This document shows positions 47,022 through 56,184 of a stretch of DNA of 64,000 nucleotides, in pieces (the first letter of the stretch is position 1; the number at the start of each line of letters is the position of its first letter). A model generated the notes under the pieces. That model was not told the DNA's origin, made no database searches, and worked only from the letters and a program-made list of their open reading frames with translations. The position numbers and the translations under genes are program-made. Origin of the DNA: Bacteroidota bacterium (lineage in GTDB: Bacteria > Bacteroidota > Bacteroidia > Chitinophagales > JADIYW01); the NCBI GenBank assembly GCA_963169645.1, contig CAUJCO010000014.1, positions 5,001-69,000 on the forward strand. The letters run 5' to 3'.

Positions 47022-48145
47022 CTACGCATTAACTTCACTACCATCTCATTTTTCCAGGTAGCAAAAGTGCCTTGTTTTATTCGATCTCGAGCTTCTTTCA
47101 CCAACCACAAGTAAAAGGATAAATTTTGCAAACTTGCAATTTGAGCCGCTAAATATTCTTCTACGACAAACAAATGGCGCAAATAGGCTTTCGTGTGTTT
47201 TTGGCTGGTGATTGCCGGTACATTTTTATCTATTGGCGAGAAGTCGGTTTTCCATTTTTGGTTTTTTATATTGATAATTCCTTCCGAAGTAAACAACAAA
47301 CCATGGCGAGCATTGCGGGTTGGCATCACACAATCAAACATATCAATGCCTAATGCAATCGACTCTAAAATATTCACCGGCGTTCCAACGCCCATTAAAT
47401 AACGCGGTTTATCTTTTGGCAAAATGCCACAAACTAAGTCGGTCATTTCATACATCATTTCTGCCGGTTCGCCTACAGCCAAGCCTCCAATAGCGTTAGC
47501 AGGTCGGTTTTGAGCTGCAATAAATTCCGCTGATTCCATGCGTAAATCTTTATATACAGAACCTTGTACTATTGGGATTAATATTTGTTCATATCCATAC
47601 AAAGGTGTTGTGGTATCAAATCGTTGTATGCATTTCAGCAACCAATCGTGTGTGATTTTCAGCGAGTTTTTGGCATATCTGTACTCGCAAGGATACGGTG
47701 TACATTCATCAAATGCCATTATAAAATCTGCACCGATAATACGTTGGGTGTCCATCACATTTTCAGGTGTAAACAAATGTTTGCTGCCGTCAATATGCGA
47801 TTGAAATGTAACACCTTGTTCCGTTAATTTTCGCCGATGTGAAAGTGAATATACTTGATAACCGCCACTATCCGTTAAAATGGGCTTTTGCCACGTATTA
47901 AAGGCATGTAAGCCGCCGGCTTGTTTTAAAATATCTAATCCCGGACGCAAATACAAATGATAGGTATTTCCTAATATAATTTGAGCTTGCACCGCTTTTT
48001 CTAACTCTTCGAAATGCACCGCTTTCACCGTACCTTGTGTGCCTACCGGCATAAAAATGGGCGTTTCTATTGTGCCATGTTCAGTGGTAATCAACCCGGC
48101 ACGTGCAGAAGATGAAGCATCTGTATGTTGTATAGAAAATTTCAT
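47015..48145 (-). CDS. tgt: Queuine/preQ1 tRNA-ribosyltransferase
   Basis: A 376-aa enzyme that swaps guanine 34 of GUN-anticodon tRNAs for preQ1. The catalytic D92 is in TDSGGYQV, and the second Asp and tRNA motif are in MFDCVMPTRNARHG. The usual zinc ligands C-x-C-x2-C and a His 26 residues later are replaced by V309, A311, S314 and Q340 with identical spacing. The rest of the fold is normal (PAITSQKHTKAYLRHLF, LQNLSFYLWL). It precedes the LPS permease gene. Confidence 0.94.
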   Translation of the reverse strand: MKFSIQHTDASSSARAGLITTEHGTIETPIFMPVGTQGTVKAVHFEELEKAVQAQIILGNTYHLYLRPGLDILKQAGGLHAFNTWQKPILTDSGGYQVYSLSHRRKLTEQGVTFQSHIDGSKHLFTPENVMDTQRIIGADFIMAFDECTPYPCEYRYAKNSLKITHDWLLKCIQRFDTTTPLYGYEQILIPIVQGSVYKDLRMESAEFIAAQNRPANAIGGLAVGEPAEMMYEMTDLVCGILPKDKPRYLMGVGTPVNILESIALGIDMFDCVMPTRNARHGLLFTSEGIINIKNQKWKTDFSPIDKNVPAITSQKHTKAYLRHLFVVEEYLAAQIASLQNLSFYLWLVKEARDRIKQGTFATWKNEMVVKLMRRL

Positions 48146-48233
48146 GTGTATCGGACAAAGTACGAATAGCGAAAAGTCTATTCTATTAAAATTAAAGAGT
48201 CAAAAATACGATAAAAACGTTTATTTTTAGAGA

Positions 48234-49334
48234 GTGAGTTTCTTGTTATTTGTTTTTATTGGTTGTGTTATTATCCAAATTGCATATCAATGGATTTTAA
48301 CACTTGCTATTTATCTGCAAAAACAAAAAACTTCAGCACAAAAACCTACAACTTCTGTTTCTATTATTATATGTGCAAGAAACGAGCGTGAAAATCTTGT
48401 CAAACATCTTCCATCTATACTAAACCAAGACTACGAAAATTTTGAAGTGATTATTGTAGATGATGGCTCCGATATACCATTTACCTATTCGAATAATCAA
48501 CTTCAAATTATTTACATAGATAAAAAAGAAAAGATAGGAATAGGCAAAAAATATGCATTACAAAAAGGAATAGCTGCCGCTAAAAATGATTGGATTTTAT
48601 TAACGGATGCCGACTGCCAACCACTTAGTTCGCATTGGATTTCAAGCATGATACAAGCTACAAAACAAAACACAAGCATTGTTTTAGGAATTTCACCCTA
48701 TCGATATGAACCCACTTTTTTAAATGGATTTATTGAATACGAGACAACGCTTACAGCACTACAATATATAGGTTTTGCCATTTTAAAAAATCCATACATG
48801 TGTGTTGGTAGAAATGTATTATATCCAACTGCATTGGTGCAACAAAAAAAATGGACAAACGCTGAATTGGCGGTTGCCTCCGGCGATGATGACTTAATGA
48901 TACAAAGCATTGCAAATAGCGACAATACGGTAGTTTGCTTGCAACCAAACAGCTATACGGAAAGTGCTGCTAAGTCAACTTGGAAAGCATATATTCAACA
49001 AAAATTGCGGCATTACGAAAGTGGTAATTTGTATAAAATTTCACATCGCTTGATGTTGGGTTTATTTCTACTTAGTAAGCAAATTTTATATATTAGTTTG
49101 ATGGCTGTATGTGTCCAAACAATTGTATCACCAATACTTTTCCAAGTATATTTAATGCTATTTTTTAGTGGCATTTATGTAGTATCACTTCTTTGCAGCA
49201 ACTATCTCATCCATCAAAAATTAAAGATAAACAAGCGTTATTATTTTTCATTTTTGTATGATATGCTATTTTTCATTTTTATAAGTATTTTTGGGTGTAT
49301 CAGCTTATTTAAACCAACAAAAAATTGGAAATAA
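48234..49334 (+). CDS. Glycosyltransferase family 2 membrane protein
   Basis: A 366-aa protein with an N-terminal membrane helix, a GT-A glycosyltransferase domain (VSIIICARNERENLVKHLPSIL, EVIIVDDGSD, and the metal-binding LLTDADCQ) and about three C-terminal membrane helices from residue 285. It likely adds a sugar to a lipid or glycan at the cytoplasmic membrane; the donor and acceptor are unknown. The start is a GTG at 48234. It overlaps the sigma factor gene by 10 bases, so the two are translated from one mRNA. Its relation to the sigma factor is unclear. Confidence 0.85.
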   Translation: MSFLLFVFIGCVIIQIAYQWILTLAIYLQKQKTSAQKPTTSVSIIICARNERENLVKHLPSILNQDYENFEVIIVDDGSDIPFTYSNNQLQIIYIDKKEKIGIGKKYALQKGIAAAKNDWILLTDADCQPLSSHWISSMIQATKQNTSIVLGISPYRYEPTFLNGFIEYETTLTALQYIGFAILKNPYMCVGRNVLYPTALVQQKKWTNAELAVASGDDDLMIQSIANSDNTVVCLQPNSYTESAAKSTWKAYIQQKLRHYESGNLYKISHRLMLGLFLLSKQILYISLMAVCVQTIVSPILFQVYLMLFFSGIYVVSLLCSNYLIHQKLKINKRYYFSFLYDMLFFIFISIFGCISLFKPTKNWK

Positions 49335-49906
49335 ATAACACAAACCTTACGGATTTATCCTTAATTGCATCTGCCAAACAAGGCAATCAGAAGGCGTATG
49401 CAGCGTTAATGGATAAGTACAAAAACTCCATTTATCATCTCATTTTAAAACTTGCAAAAAAGCCGGAAGATGCGGAAGATTTAATGATAGAAACCTTTGC
49501 CAAAGCGTTTGATAAATTGGATTCTTACTCTTCAGAATTTGCGTTTTCTACTTGGTTATACAAAATAACATCGAATACTTGTATTGATTTTTTACGAAAG
49601 AAAAGCATCGACAAAATCCCATTTGATTCCGATTCAAAAACTATTACAGATAATATCCTATTTAGTACAGAAACTACTCCGGAATTGGATTTGATACGAC
49701 ATCAACGAATTGATAAAATTCAACGCATTGTTCAATCAATGGATACCATTTTTGCTCGCGTATTGCAGTTGCGGTATTTTGAAGAATACAGTTATGAAGA
49801 AATTTCTGCTGCATTACAAATTCCTATCGGCACAATAAAAGTACAATTACATAGAGCTAAAAAACAACTCACCGAACGCTTGGAAGCAGAAAAAGAAACT
49901 TGGTAA
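49325..49906 (+). CDS. ECF-type RNA polymerase sigma factor
   Basis: A 193-aa sigma-70 family protein with region 2 (ALMDKYKNSIYHLILKLAKKPEDAEDLMIETFAKAFDKLDSY, FSTWLYKITSNTCIDFLRKK) and region 4 (RVLQLRYFEEYSYEEISAALQIPIGTIKVQLHRAKKQL). It recruits RNA polymerase to a stress or envelope regulon. The likely start is TTG at 49325, since the next in-frame ATG would remove part of region 2. No anti-sigma factor gene is adjacent on this strand. It overlaps the glycosyltransferase gene. Confidence 0.9.
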   Translation: MEINNTNLTDLSLIASAKQGNQKAYAALMDKYKNSIYHLILKLAKKPEDAEDLMIETFAKAFDKLDSYSSEFAFSTWLYKITSNTCIDFLRKKSIDKIPFDSDSKTITDNILFSTETTPELDLIRHQRIDKIQRIVQSMDTIFARVLQLRYFEEYSYEEISAALQIPIGTIKVQLHRAKKQLTERLEAEKETW

Positions 49907-49913
49907 ACAAAAT

Positions 49914-52865
49914 TTATTTTGTCAATAAAGCATCGTAGAGAACTTCTATCGGATGTAATGCATGGCGTTGTGTACCATCTTTTATTTGATGGCGACAGCT
50001 GGTGCCGGGTGCAGCAATAATGGTATCTTGTGTAGCATTACGAACAGCAGGAAACAATACCATTTCACCTACTTTCATGCTCACGTCAAAATGCTCTTTT
50101 TCATATCCAAAGCTTCCGGCCATACCACAGCAACCACTCGGAATATTTTCTACATGATAATTTTCCGGCAAGCTGAGCAACATGATGGATGCATCTATTG
50201 ATGACAAGGCTTTTTGATGGCAATGTGCTTGTAGTTTTATCTGTTTTGTTTCTTTGGTAAATAAATTGGACGTAATATTTCCTTTTTTAATTTCATTGGA
50301 AATAAATTCATCTATCGTAAAGCAATTTTGACCTAATTTCTTCGCTTTTTCGGCATCTGCATCGGGTACTAATCTTGGATATTCATCTCTGAAAGTTAGT
50401 ATAGCAGAAGGTTCAATTCCTACCAACGGAACATCTTTATTTATCCAAGTACTAAACAAACGAACATTTTGTTCTGCCAATGTTTTTGCTTCTGTTATTA
50501 AACCTTTTGACAAATAAGCACGACCACTTTCTGCATGTTCAATATAGTCTATCTCGTAGCCTAATTTTGCCAATAACTTCAACGCTTTGATACCTATTTC
50601 AACATCATTAAAATTGGTAAATTCATCAAAAAAGAAGTACACTTTACCTTTGAGCGGCGTTTTAATTGCTAAGGTTTTTTGATTTTTTTGATACCAACTC
50701 AACAAGGTTTCTTTGTAGTACAATGGCATAGAACGCTTGGGAGCAATGTTCAATATTTTCTTTAATACGTTAGATGTGTATTTATTGCTTAATCCAAAAT
50801 TACTTAAGCCCGGAAACAACATTGCCAATTTGCTCAATTTGCCAATATTTGCTATGGCTTTAGTTCGCAATGGCACACCATTTTCTTTATAATATTGATG
50901 TAAAAACTCTGCTTTTAAGGTAGGAATATCTACATTAGACGGGCATTCAGAAACACATCCTTTACAACTCAAACACAAATCCATCACTTCATAAATTTCT
51001 TTGTGATTGAATTTATTTTCTTGGGTAGAATTTGTCAAGAAATCTCTTAAAATATTGGCTCTTGCACGGGTACTGTCTTTCTCATTTCGAGTTGCCATAT
51101 AAGATGGGCACATCGTGCCTCCACTTTCCGGCAATTTACGACAATCACCACTGCCATTACATTTCTCGGCAGCTCTTAAAATTCCACCATCTTTTTTGAA
51201 ATTAAAAACCGTATCAAACTGTCGTGTTTCTTGGTTTTCTTCATACCGAAGCGATGTGTCCATTGGTGGTGTATCCACGATTTTTCCGGGATTTAAAATA
51301 TTGTTTTTATCAAACGTGTATTTTAATTTTCGGAGCAATTCATAGTTTTTTTCGCCCACCATAAGTGGAATAAATTCGCCACGCACACGACCATCGCCGT
51401 GTTCGCCACTTAAAGAACCGTTATATTTTTTTACAATATGTGCTGTATCCGTTGCAATTGTTCTAAATAAAATTCTATCTTCTTTTTTCTTCAAATCCAA
51501 GATTGGACGCAAGTGCAACTCGCCGGCACCGGCATGTGCGTAGTAAACAGATTGTTGTTGATGGCTTGCCATCATCGCAGAAAAATCGTGAATAAATTCC
51601 GGCAAATCTTCTACGGCAACGGCGGTATCTTCTACTACGGCAACGGCTTTTCTGTCGCCCGGAATATTAGCTAATAAGCCCAATCCGGCTTTGCGTAAAT
51701 TCCAAACTTTATTGATATCGCTTCCGTAAATTGCCGGAAAATGATAGCCCACATTTTCATTTTCAAATTGCGTTTGGAGTGCTTTTACTTTTATCTCAAT
51801 TTCTTCTTTTGTTGCTGCATGAAATTCTACACATAAGATGGCTTCCGGATCACCTTTAACAAAAAATCTATTTTTATTTTGTTCGATATTTTGCTTCGTA
51901 CAATCCAAGATAATTTTATCCATCAACTCACATGCTGTAGGTTGATGTTGCATCGCTAAAACCGTAGCTTTTAAACTATCTTCTAATGTTTTAAAATGAA
52001 TTGCAACCACAACTTTTTCTTTGGGTGGCAACGGTACTAAGTTTAATTTTATTTCAGTGATGATGGCTAATGTACCTTCACTTCCACAAATTAATTCGCT
52101 CATATTAAACGGTTTTCCATTTGCGGAAAACGGTTTATGTTTTAATAATTCATCGATGGCATATCCTGTGTTTCTACGATGAATTTTTTCATTTGGAAAT
52201 TGTGTTTTTATTTCTTGTTGTATGGTTTCATCCGACAATTCAGCATATAAAAAACGATAGATATCACCTTCTAAGTTGGATTGTTTTGTTTTTGCTTCAA
52301 AGGCTACTTCATCTAAATTTTCAAAAACTACTTCAGAGCCATCACTCAAAAATCCTTTTAATGAAAGTACATGATCGCGTGTTGAACCATACACGATAGA
52401 GTTTGTTCCGCACGAATTATTTCCCACCATACCGCCAATCATTGCACGGTTGGCAGTAGATGTTTCCGGAGCAAAAAACAAGCCGAATGACTTTAATTTA
52501 AAATTCAATTCGTCGCGAATAATTCCGGGTTGAACAATGCAATAATTTTCTTCTTTATTAACTTCTTTTAATTGTGTAAAATGCTTAGACACATCTACAA
52601 TTATCCCATTGCCGACAACTTGTCCACCTAACGATGTGCCTGCAGTACGTGGAATGAGTGCTATTTTATGTTGCTGTGCAAATTGTATTAACAATTGAAT
52701 ATCTCGTTCGTCTTTGGGATAACAAACGGCTGTTGGATATTCTTTATACACGGAAGCATCCGTTGCATATAAGATACGCATGGTATCATTATAATAAAGT
52801 TGTCCTTCTATTTGCTGAGCCAGCGAATCTAATAAAGTAGTATCCAAATGTTGTTGTATAGCCAT
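49914..52865 (-). CDS. FAD-linked oxidase/Fe-S oxidoreductase (D-lactate dehydrogenase type)
   Basis: A 983-aa fusion. The N-terminal part has an FAD_binding_4 domain (YPKDERDIQLLIQFAQQH, PRTAGTSLGGQ, GGMVGNNSCGTNSIVYGSTRDHV) and an FAD-oxidase C domain with the SLSGEHGDGRVRGEF signature. A 4Fe-4S module with CLSCKGCVSECPSNVD follows near residue 630, and CCG-type cysteine motifs (HCHQKAL, SGCCGMAGSFGYEKEHF) occupy the C-terminus. Such proteins oxidise D-2-hydroxy acids such as D-lactate and pass electrons to the respiratory chain. The substrate is inferred from the family. Confidence 0.9.
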   Translation of the reverse strand: MAIQQHLDTTLLDSLAQQIEGQLYYNDTMRILYATDASVYKEYPTAVCYPKDERDIQLLIQFAQQHKIALIPRTAGTSLGGQVVGNGIIVDVSKHFTQLKEVNKEENYCIVQPGIIRDELNFKLKSFGLFFAPETSTANRAMIGGMVGNNSCGTNSIVYGSTRDHVLSLKGFLSDGSEVVFENLDEVAFEAKTKQSNLEGDIYRFLYAELSDETIQQEIKTQFPNEKIHRRNTGYAIDELLKHKPFSANGKPFNMSELICGSEGTLAIITEIKLNLVPLPPKEKVVVAIHFKTLEDSLKATVLAMQHQPTACELMDKIILDCTKQNIEQNKNRFFVKGDPEAILCVEFHAATKEEIEIKVKALQTQFENENVGYHFPAIYGSDINKVWNLRKAGLGLLANIPGDRKAVAVVEDTAVAVEDLPEFIHDFSAMMASHQQQSVYYAHAGAGELHLRPILDLKKKEDRILFRTIATDTAHIVKKYNGSLSGEHGDGRVRGEFIPLMVGEKNYELLRKLKYTFDKNNILNPGKIVDTPPMDTSLRYEENQETRQFDTVFNFKKDGGILRAAEKCNGSGDCRKLPESGGTMCPSYMATRNEKDSTRARANILRDFLTNSTQENKFNHKEIYEVMDLCLSCKGCVSECPSNVDIPTLKAEFLHQYYKENGVPLRTKAIANIGKLSKLAMLFPGLSNFGLSNKYTSNVLKKILNIAPKRSMPLYYKETLLSWYQKNQKTLAIKTPLKGKVYFFFDEFTNFNDVEIGIKALKLLAKLGYEIDYIEHAESGRAYLSKGLITEAKTLAEQNVRLFSTWINKDVPLVGIEPSAILTFRDEYPRLVPDADAEKAKKLGQNCFTIDEFISNEIKKGNITSNLFTKETKQIKLQAHCHQKALSSIDASIMLLSLPENYHVENIPSGCCGMAGSFGYEKEHFDVSMKVGEMVLFPAVRNATQDTIIAAPGTSCRHQIKDGTQRHALHPIEVLYDALLTK

Positions 52866-52933
52866 TACATGATAAATTTACGAAATACAATAAAATGCAT
52901 AAAACCAACGCTTAGAATTAATGATTTAGAAAT

Positions 52934-52959
52934 AAAAAACCGCCCTTTACAGAGCGGTT
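52934..52959 (-). terminator. Terminator after the gene at 52999
   Basis: On the minus strand AACCGC pairs with GCGGTT around a ten-base loop and runs into a T tract, about 40 bases after the stop. Confidence 0.75.
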
Positions 52960-52998
52960 AAAAACGTAAACTTAATAATCATTTTTGCCTCTCGGCGT

Positions 52999-53424
52999 TT
53001 ATTTTTTCACGGAGATGTATTGATTATCTATATTTTTGAAATTCGTGAACATAAAATCAAAGTCGATAGAATTCTCTTTTCCGTATTCGTTCAAAATCAA
53101 TTTCCCATTTTTTTCAGACCATTTTCCATCGATGGCATAATTTTTTACGCGAAAATAATCTTGTGGTGTTAATGGTACAACTTGTACATATTGATGATAT
53201 GTTCCATCAGAATCCAAAGACAAGAAAAAGATTTTTTTGGCTACACCATCTTCCGGAGAATATTTAGTGTGATCCATTTCATATTGCCAAATACTTCTAA
53301 AAACGACATCTTTGCTATTGTTTGTTTCTGTATCTGTATTATTTGTATTGGCAAAAGTAAAATTTGTAATAAGCAGACCTAATGTAAATAGTGAATAAAA
53401 TAATATGTTGTAAATTTTCTTCAT
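52999..53424 (-). CDS. Small secreted protein, unknown
   Basis: A 141-aa protein with a cleavable signal peptide (hydrophobic run ending at TFANT) and no lipobox. The mature part is strand-rich, with a conserved-looking VVFRSIWQYEMDHTKYS start, DGTYHQYVQ turn and a GKWSEKNGKLILNEYG hairpin, somewhat like lipocalin-type small proteins. I do not recognise a named family. It stands alone with its own terminator. Confidence 0.7.
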   Translation of the reverse strand: MKKIYNILFYSLFTLGLLITNFTFANTNNTDTETNNSKDVVFRSIWQYEMDHTKYSPEDGVAKKIFFLSLDSDGTYHQYVQVVPLTPQDYFRVKNYAIDGKWSEKNGKLILNEYGKENSIDFDFMFTNFKNIDNQYISVKK

Positions 53425-53822
53425 ATAATAATAGTTTTTTTTGGTTTATTGTATATTCTTTTATATAGACTGTTAATCTTTGAATAGGTTACATCCTTAT
53501 ACAATAATTAACATTTATTTTAAAAAATAAGTTTCCAGTTAGGGTGGAAACTTTAGGAATTTTGGGTTATCTGTTCTTTAACTTTAAGGTCTTTTAAAAA
53601 GCCGTAAACAACAAAGCAGAAATAAGGAGAGAAAACGTAAACATATCTGCTTGCAAGTACAATATTAATACATATCTACTTCACAGATAGTCATATTTAG
53701 CAAATGGCTAATTTGAATTGATAAGTGGCGGACATGGACTTATAAGTGGCAAACGGGAGTGCTTTTTTTGACTTTTATCAAAATTACCGTGATTTTAGGG
53801 CAATTTTAACAAAACCTAAATT
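53425..53822. other. Gene-free region with two tandem 20-base repeats
   Basis: I see no coding frame of note in this 398-base stretch. It holds two adjacent 20-base direct repeats at 53720-53759 that share ATAAGTGGC and a similar downstream half. The spacing resembles the sub-terminal repeats of some insertion sequences, but no transposase is present. Confidence 0.5.
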
Positions 53823-55826
53823 CTACCAAATCTTCACTCTTTCTTGTGGTGCACGATACATGTTATCGGTTGGTTTTACGTTAAATGCATCATACCAGTC
53901 ATCTATATTAGAGAAAGGACCATTAACACGCAAGAAAGCCGGTGAATGTACATCGGTTAATACACGAGTCGCCAATTCTTCATCTCGTTGGTGGCCTAAC
54001 CAGCCTAAGGCATATCCTAAGAAATAGCGTTGCAATGGTGTTAAACCGTCCAATAGTTTACCTTCTTTATATTGTTGTGTTTTCTTAAAGGCATCTAGAG
54101 CAATAACCAAGCCGCCTAAGTCGGCAATATTTTCTCCTAAAGTTGCTTCGCCATTTATATGCATAGAATCTAACACGACATAGTTATTGAATTGGTCAAT
54201 GTATTTATCGGCCTTTTCGGTGAATTTTTGTTCATCGGATGCTTGCCACCAATTTAACAAATTGCCTTTTGCGTCAAATTGTCGGCCTTCATCGTCAAAA
54301 CCATGTGTAATTTCATGCCCAATGGTTGAAGCAGCTGCATAACCATAAATAACGGCATCGTCGATCATTTCATCTTTATAACCCGGAATTACGAAAATAC
54401 CTGCCGGCAAAACAATTTCATTATTAGATGGATTGTAATATGCATTGTATGTTTGCGGAGTCATTTCCCATTCCAAGCGGTCAACCGGTTGGTTTAATTT
54501 CTGTATATTATCATAAAACCAAAATTGATTGCTCATTTTTATATTTTCTACTAAAGATTGGTCATTGGTTTTTAAGTTAGATAAATCTTTCCACTTATCC
54601 GGATAGCCTACTTTTTTAGTTACAGAATTTAATTTTAATAACGATTTTTGTTTGGTTGAGTCACTCATCCAATCTAAATTTATTATACGTTCAGCAAATG
54701 CTGCAAACACTTCATCGCATAATTTTTCGTAGCGTGCTTTGGTTTCAGGTGAGAAATTATCTTTCACATATAATTTTCCTAAAATCTCACCCATGGCACC
54801 TTCTTCCCAAGTCAATGCACGTTTCCATCGAGGCAATTGTTCTTTTCTGCCTCGTATTACTTTGCCGTAAAATCTAAAATCTTCATTATTTACCTGCTTA
54901 TTCAAATAAGATGCATAATTAGAAAGTAAGTGAAAACGCAAATATTGTTTCCAAGTTGATAGCGGTGTTGTGGTGATTAATTTATTGAGTTGTGTGAAAA
55001 ACTCCGGCTGGCCAACAATAACGGAATCCGTATGAATCTTCAGCGTTTCAAAAATTGGATTCCATTTAATTTTTGGTGTGAGTTTGTTTAGCTCGGCAAT
55101 TGACATTTTATGATAGTTGGCATACGGATCGCGTAGTTCTTCTAATTTTCTGGATTTAGTTGCCAATGATTTTTCTAAAGTATAAATAGCATTTGCTGCA
55201 CCGGCATAATTTGGATTTATATATGCCAACATCTTTACTAAATGGTTGGTTTTATAATCTTTCACTATTTTCTTGGTGCGTGTATCCGTATTAAAATAAT
55301 AATCTCTATTTGGCAAACCCAAACCACCTTGAGATAAATACAATGCATTAACCTCACTATTTTTCATATCTTGATAAACGCCTAAATCAAAAGCAGTAGG
55401 CACGCCTATGGAATGAAAATAGGCTATTGCTTGAAGTAATTCTGTTGTGGTTTTAATAGCATTTATTTTGGCAAATTCTTTTTGCAATGGTTTTAACTTT
55501 GCTTTTTCGATGGCGATGGTATCCATTGCTGTTTTATAGAAATCGTGAATTTTACGCGTATTCTCGTCTAAAGTAGGATTGGCTAATGCTTGTTCGTTAA
55601 TCGTTTTTAATTTTTGCCATACATCTTCTTGTACTAAATTACCAATACCCCATTGCGAGTAGGCTGCCGGAATTGGATTTTGCTTTATCCAATTGCCATT
55701 GGCATATCTAAAGAAATCATTGCCTGGTTGTACGGTCTTATCTATATTTTTTCCAACTACATCATGCTGTGCAGATAGCGATAATGACAGCGTTAATGAA
55801 AATACAAAAAGAAATACTTGCTTCAT
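53823..55826 (-). CDS. M13-family zinc endopeptidase (PepO/neprilysin type)
   Basis: A 667-aa metallopeptidase with a cleavable signal peptide (VFSLTLSLSLSAQ) and no lipobox, so it is likely periplasmic or secreted. The zinc site is HEITHGFDDEGRQFD near residue 500, with the third ligand in GENIADLGGL, and NAYYNPSNNEIVLPAGI as substrate-binding segment. The C-terminal part ends in the family signature (NMYRAPQERVKIW). It degrades oligopeptides up to about 40 residues. It is transcribed alone. Confidence 0.94.
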   Translation of the reverse strand: MKQVFLFVFSLTLSLSLSAQHDVVGKNIDKTVQPGNDFFRYANGNWIKQNPIPAAYSQWGIGNLVQEDVWQKLKTINEQALANPTLDENTRKIHDFYKTAMDTIAIEKAKLKPLQKEFAKINAIKTTTELLQAIAYFHSIGVPTAFDLGVYQDMKNSEVNALYLSQGGLGLPNRDYYFNTDTRTKKIVKDYKTNHLVKMLAYINPNYAGAANAIYTLEKSLATKSRKLEELRDPYANYHKMSIAELNKLTPKIKWNPIFETLKIHTDSVIVGQPEFFTQLNKLITTTPLSTWKQYLRFHLLSNYASYLNKQVNNEDFRFYGKVIRGRKEQLPRWKRALTWEEGAMGEILGKLYVKDNFSPETKARYEKLCDEVFAAFAERIINLDWMSDSTKQKSLLKLNSVTKKVGYPDKWKDLSNLKTNDQSLVENIKMSNQFWFYDNIQKLNQPVDRLEWEMTPQTYNAYYNPSNNEIVLPAGIFVIPGYKDEMIDDAVIYGYAAASTIGHEITHGFDDEGRQFDAKGNLLNWWQASDEQKFTEKADKYIDQFNNYVVLDSMHINGEATLGENIADLGGLVIALDAFKKTQQYKEGKLLDGLTPLQRYFLGYALGWLGHQRDEELATRVLTDVHSPAFLRVNGPFSNIDDWYDAFNVKPTDNMYRAPQERVKIW

Positions 55827-56184
55827 ATCCTATTTTTTTATTGAAGAATGCTAATGCTAAATTAGTGAATATTAAAATGTAAATATTACAAATGGACGTT
55901 TCTTTTTACACCAAAGTTGTCAAGATTCAATAGAACAAAAAGAAGGTTGAAACTATTTCATAGAAGAAAGCGATTGTTGCACTTGATATTTATGCTGAGG
56001 AAACATTAAATATTGGAACAATTACAAAAAGAACAAAAAAAGAAATAGGAAGCACACAAAGAATTTCTTAAAATAAAAACTATATGCTAAGAATTTGAAG
56101 AAATAGTTTTTTTGCTATCTATCCTCTTCATATTTTCTATTTATAAAATTCCTATGATTGTTTTAGAATTACAATTCATTATAA
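55827..56184. other. Gene-free region with possible coding remnant
   Basis: This 358-base stretch has no intact gene. One plus-strand frame between about 55890 and 56070 reads like protein for short spans (KKAIVALDIYAEETLNIG) but is broken by stops. It may be a decayed small gene. I see no RNA gene or clear terminator here. Confidence 0.4.
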
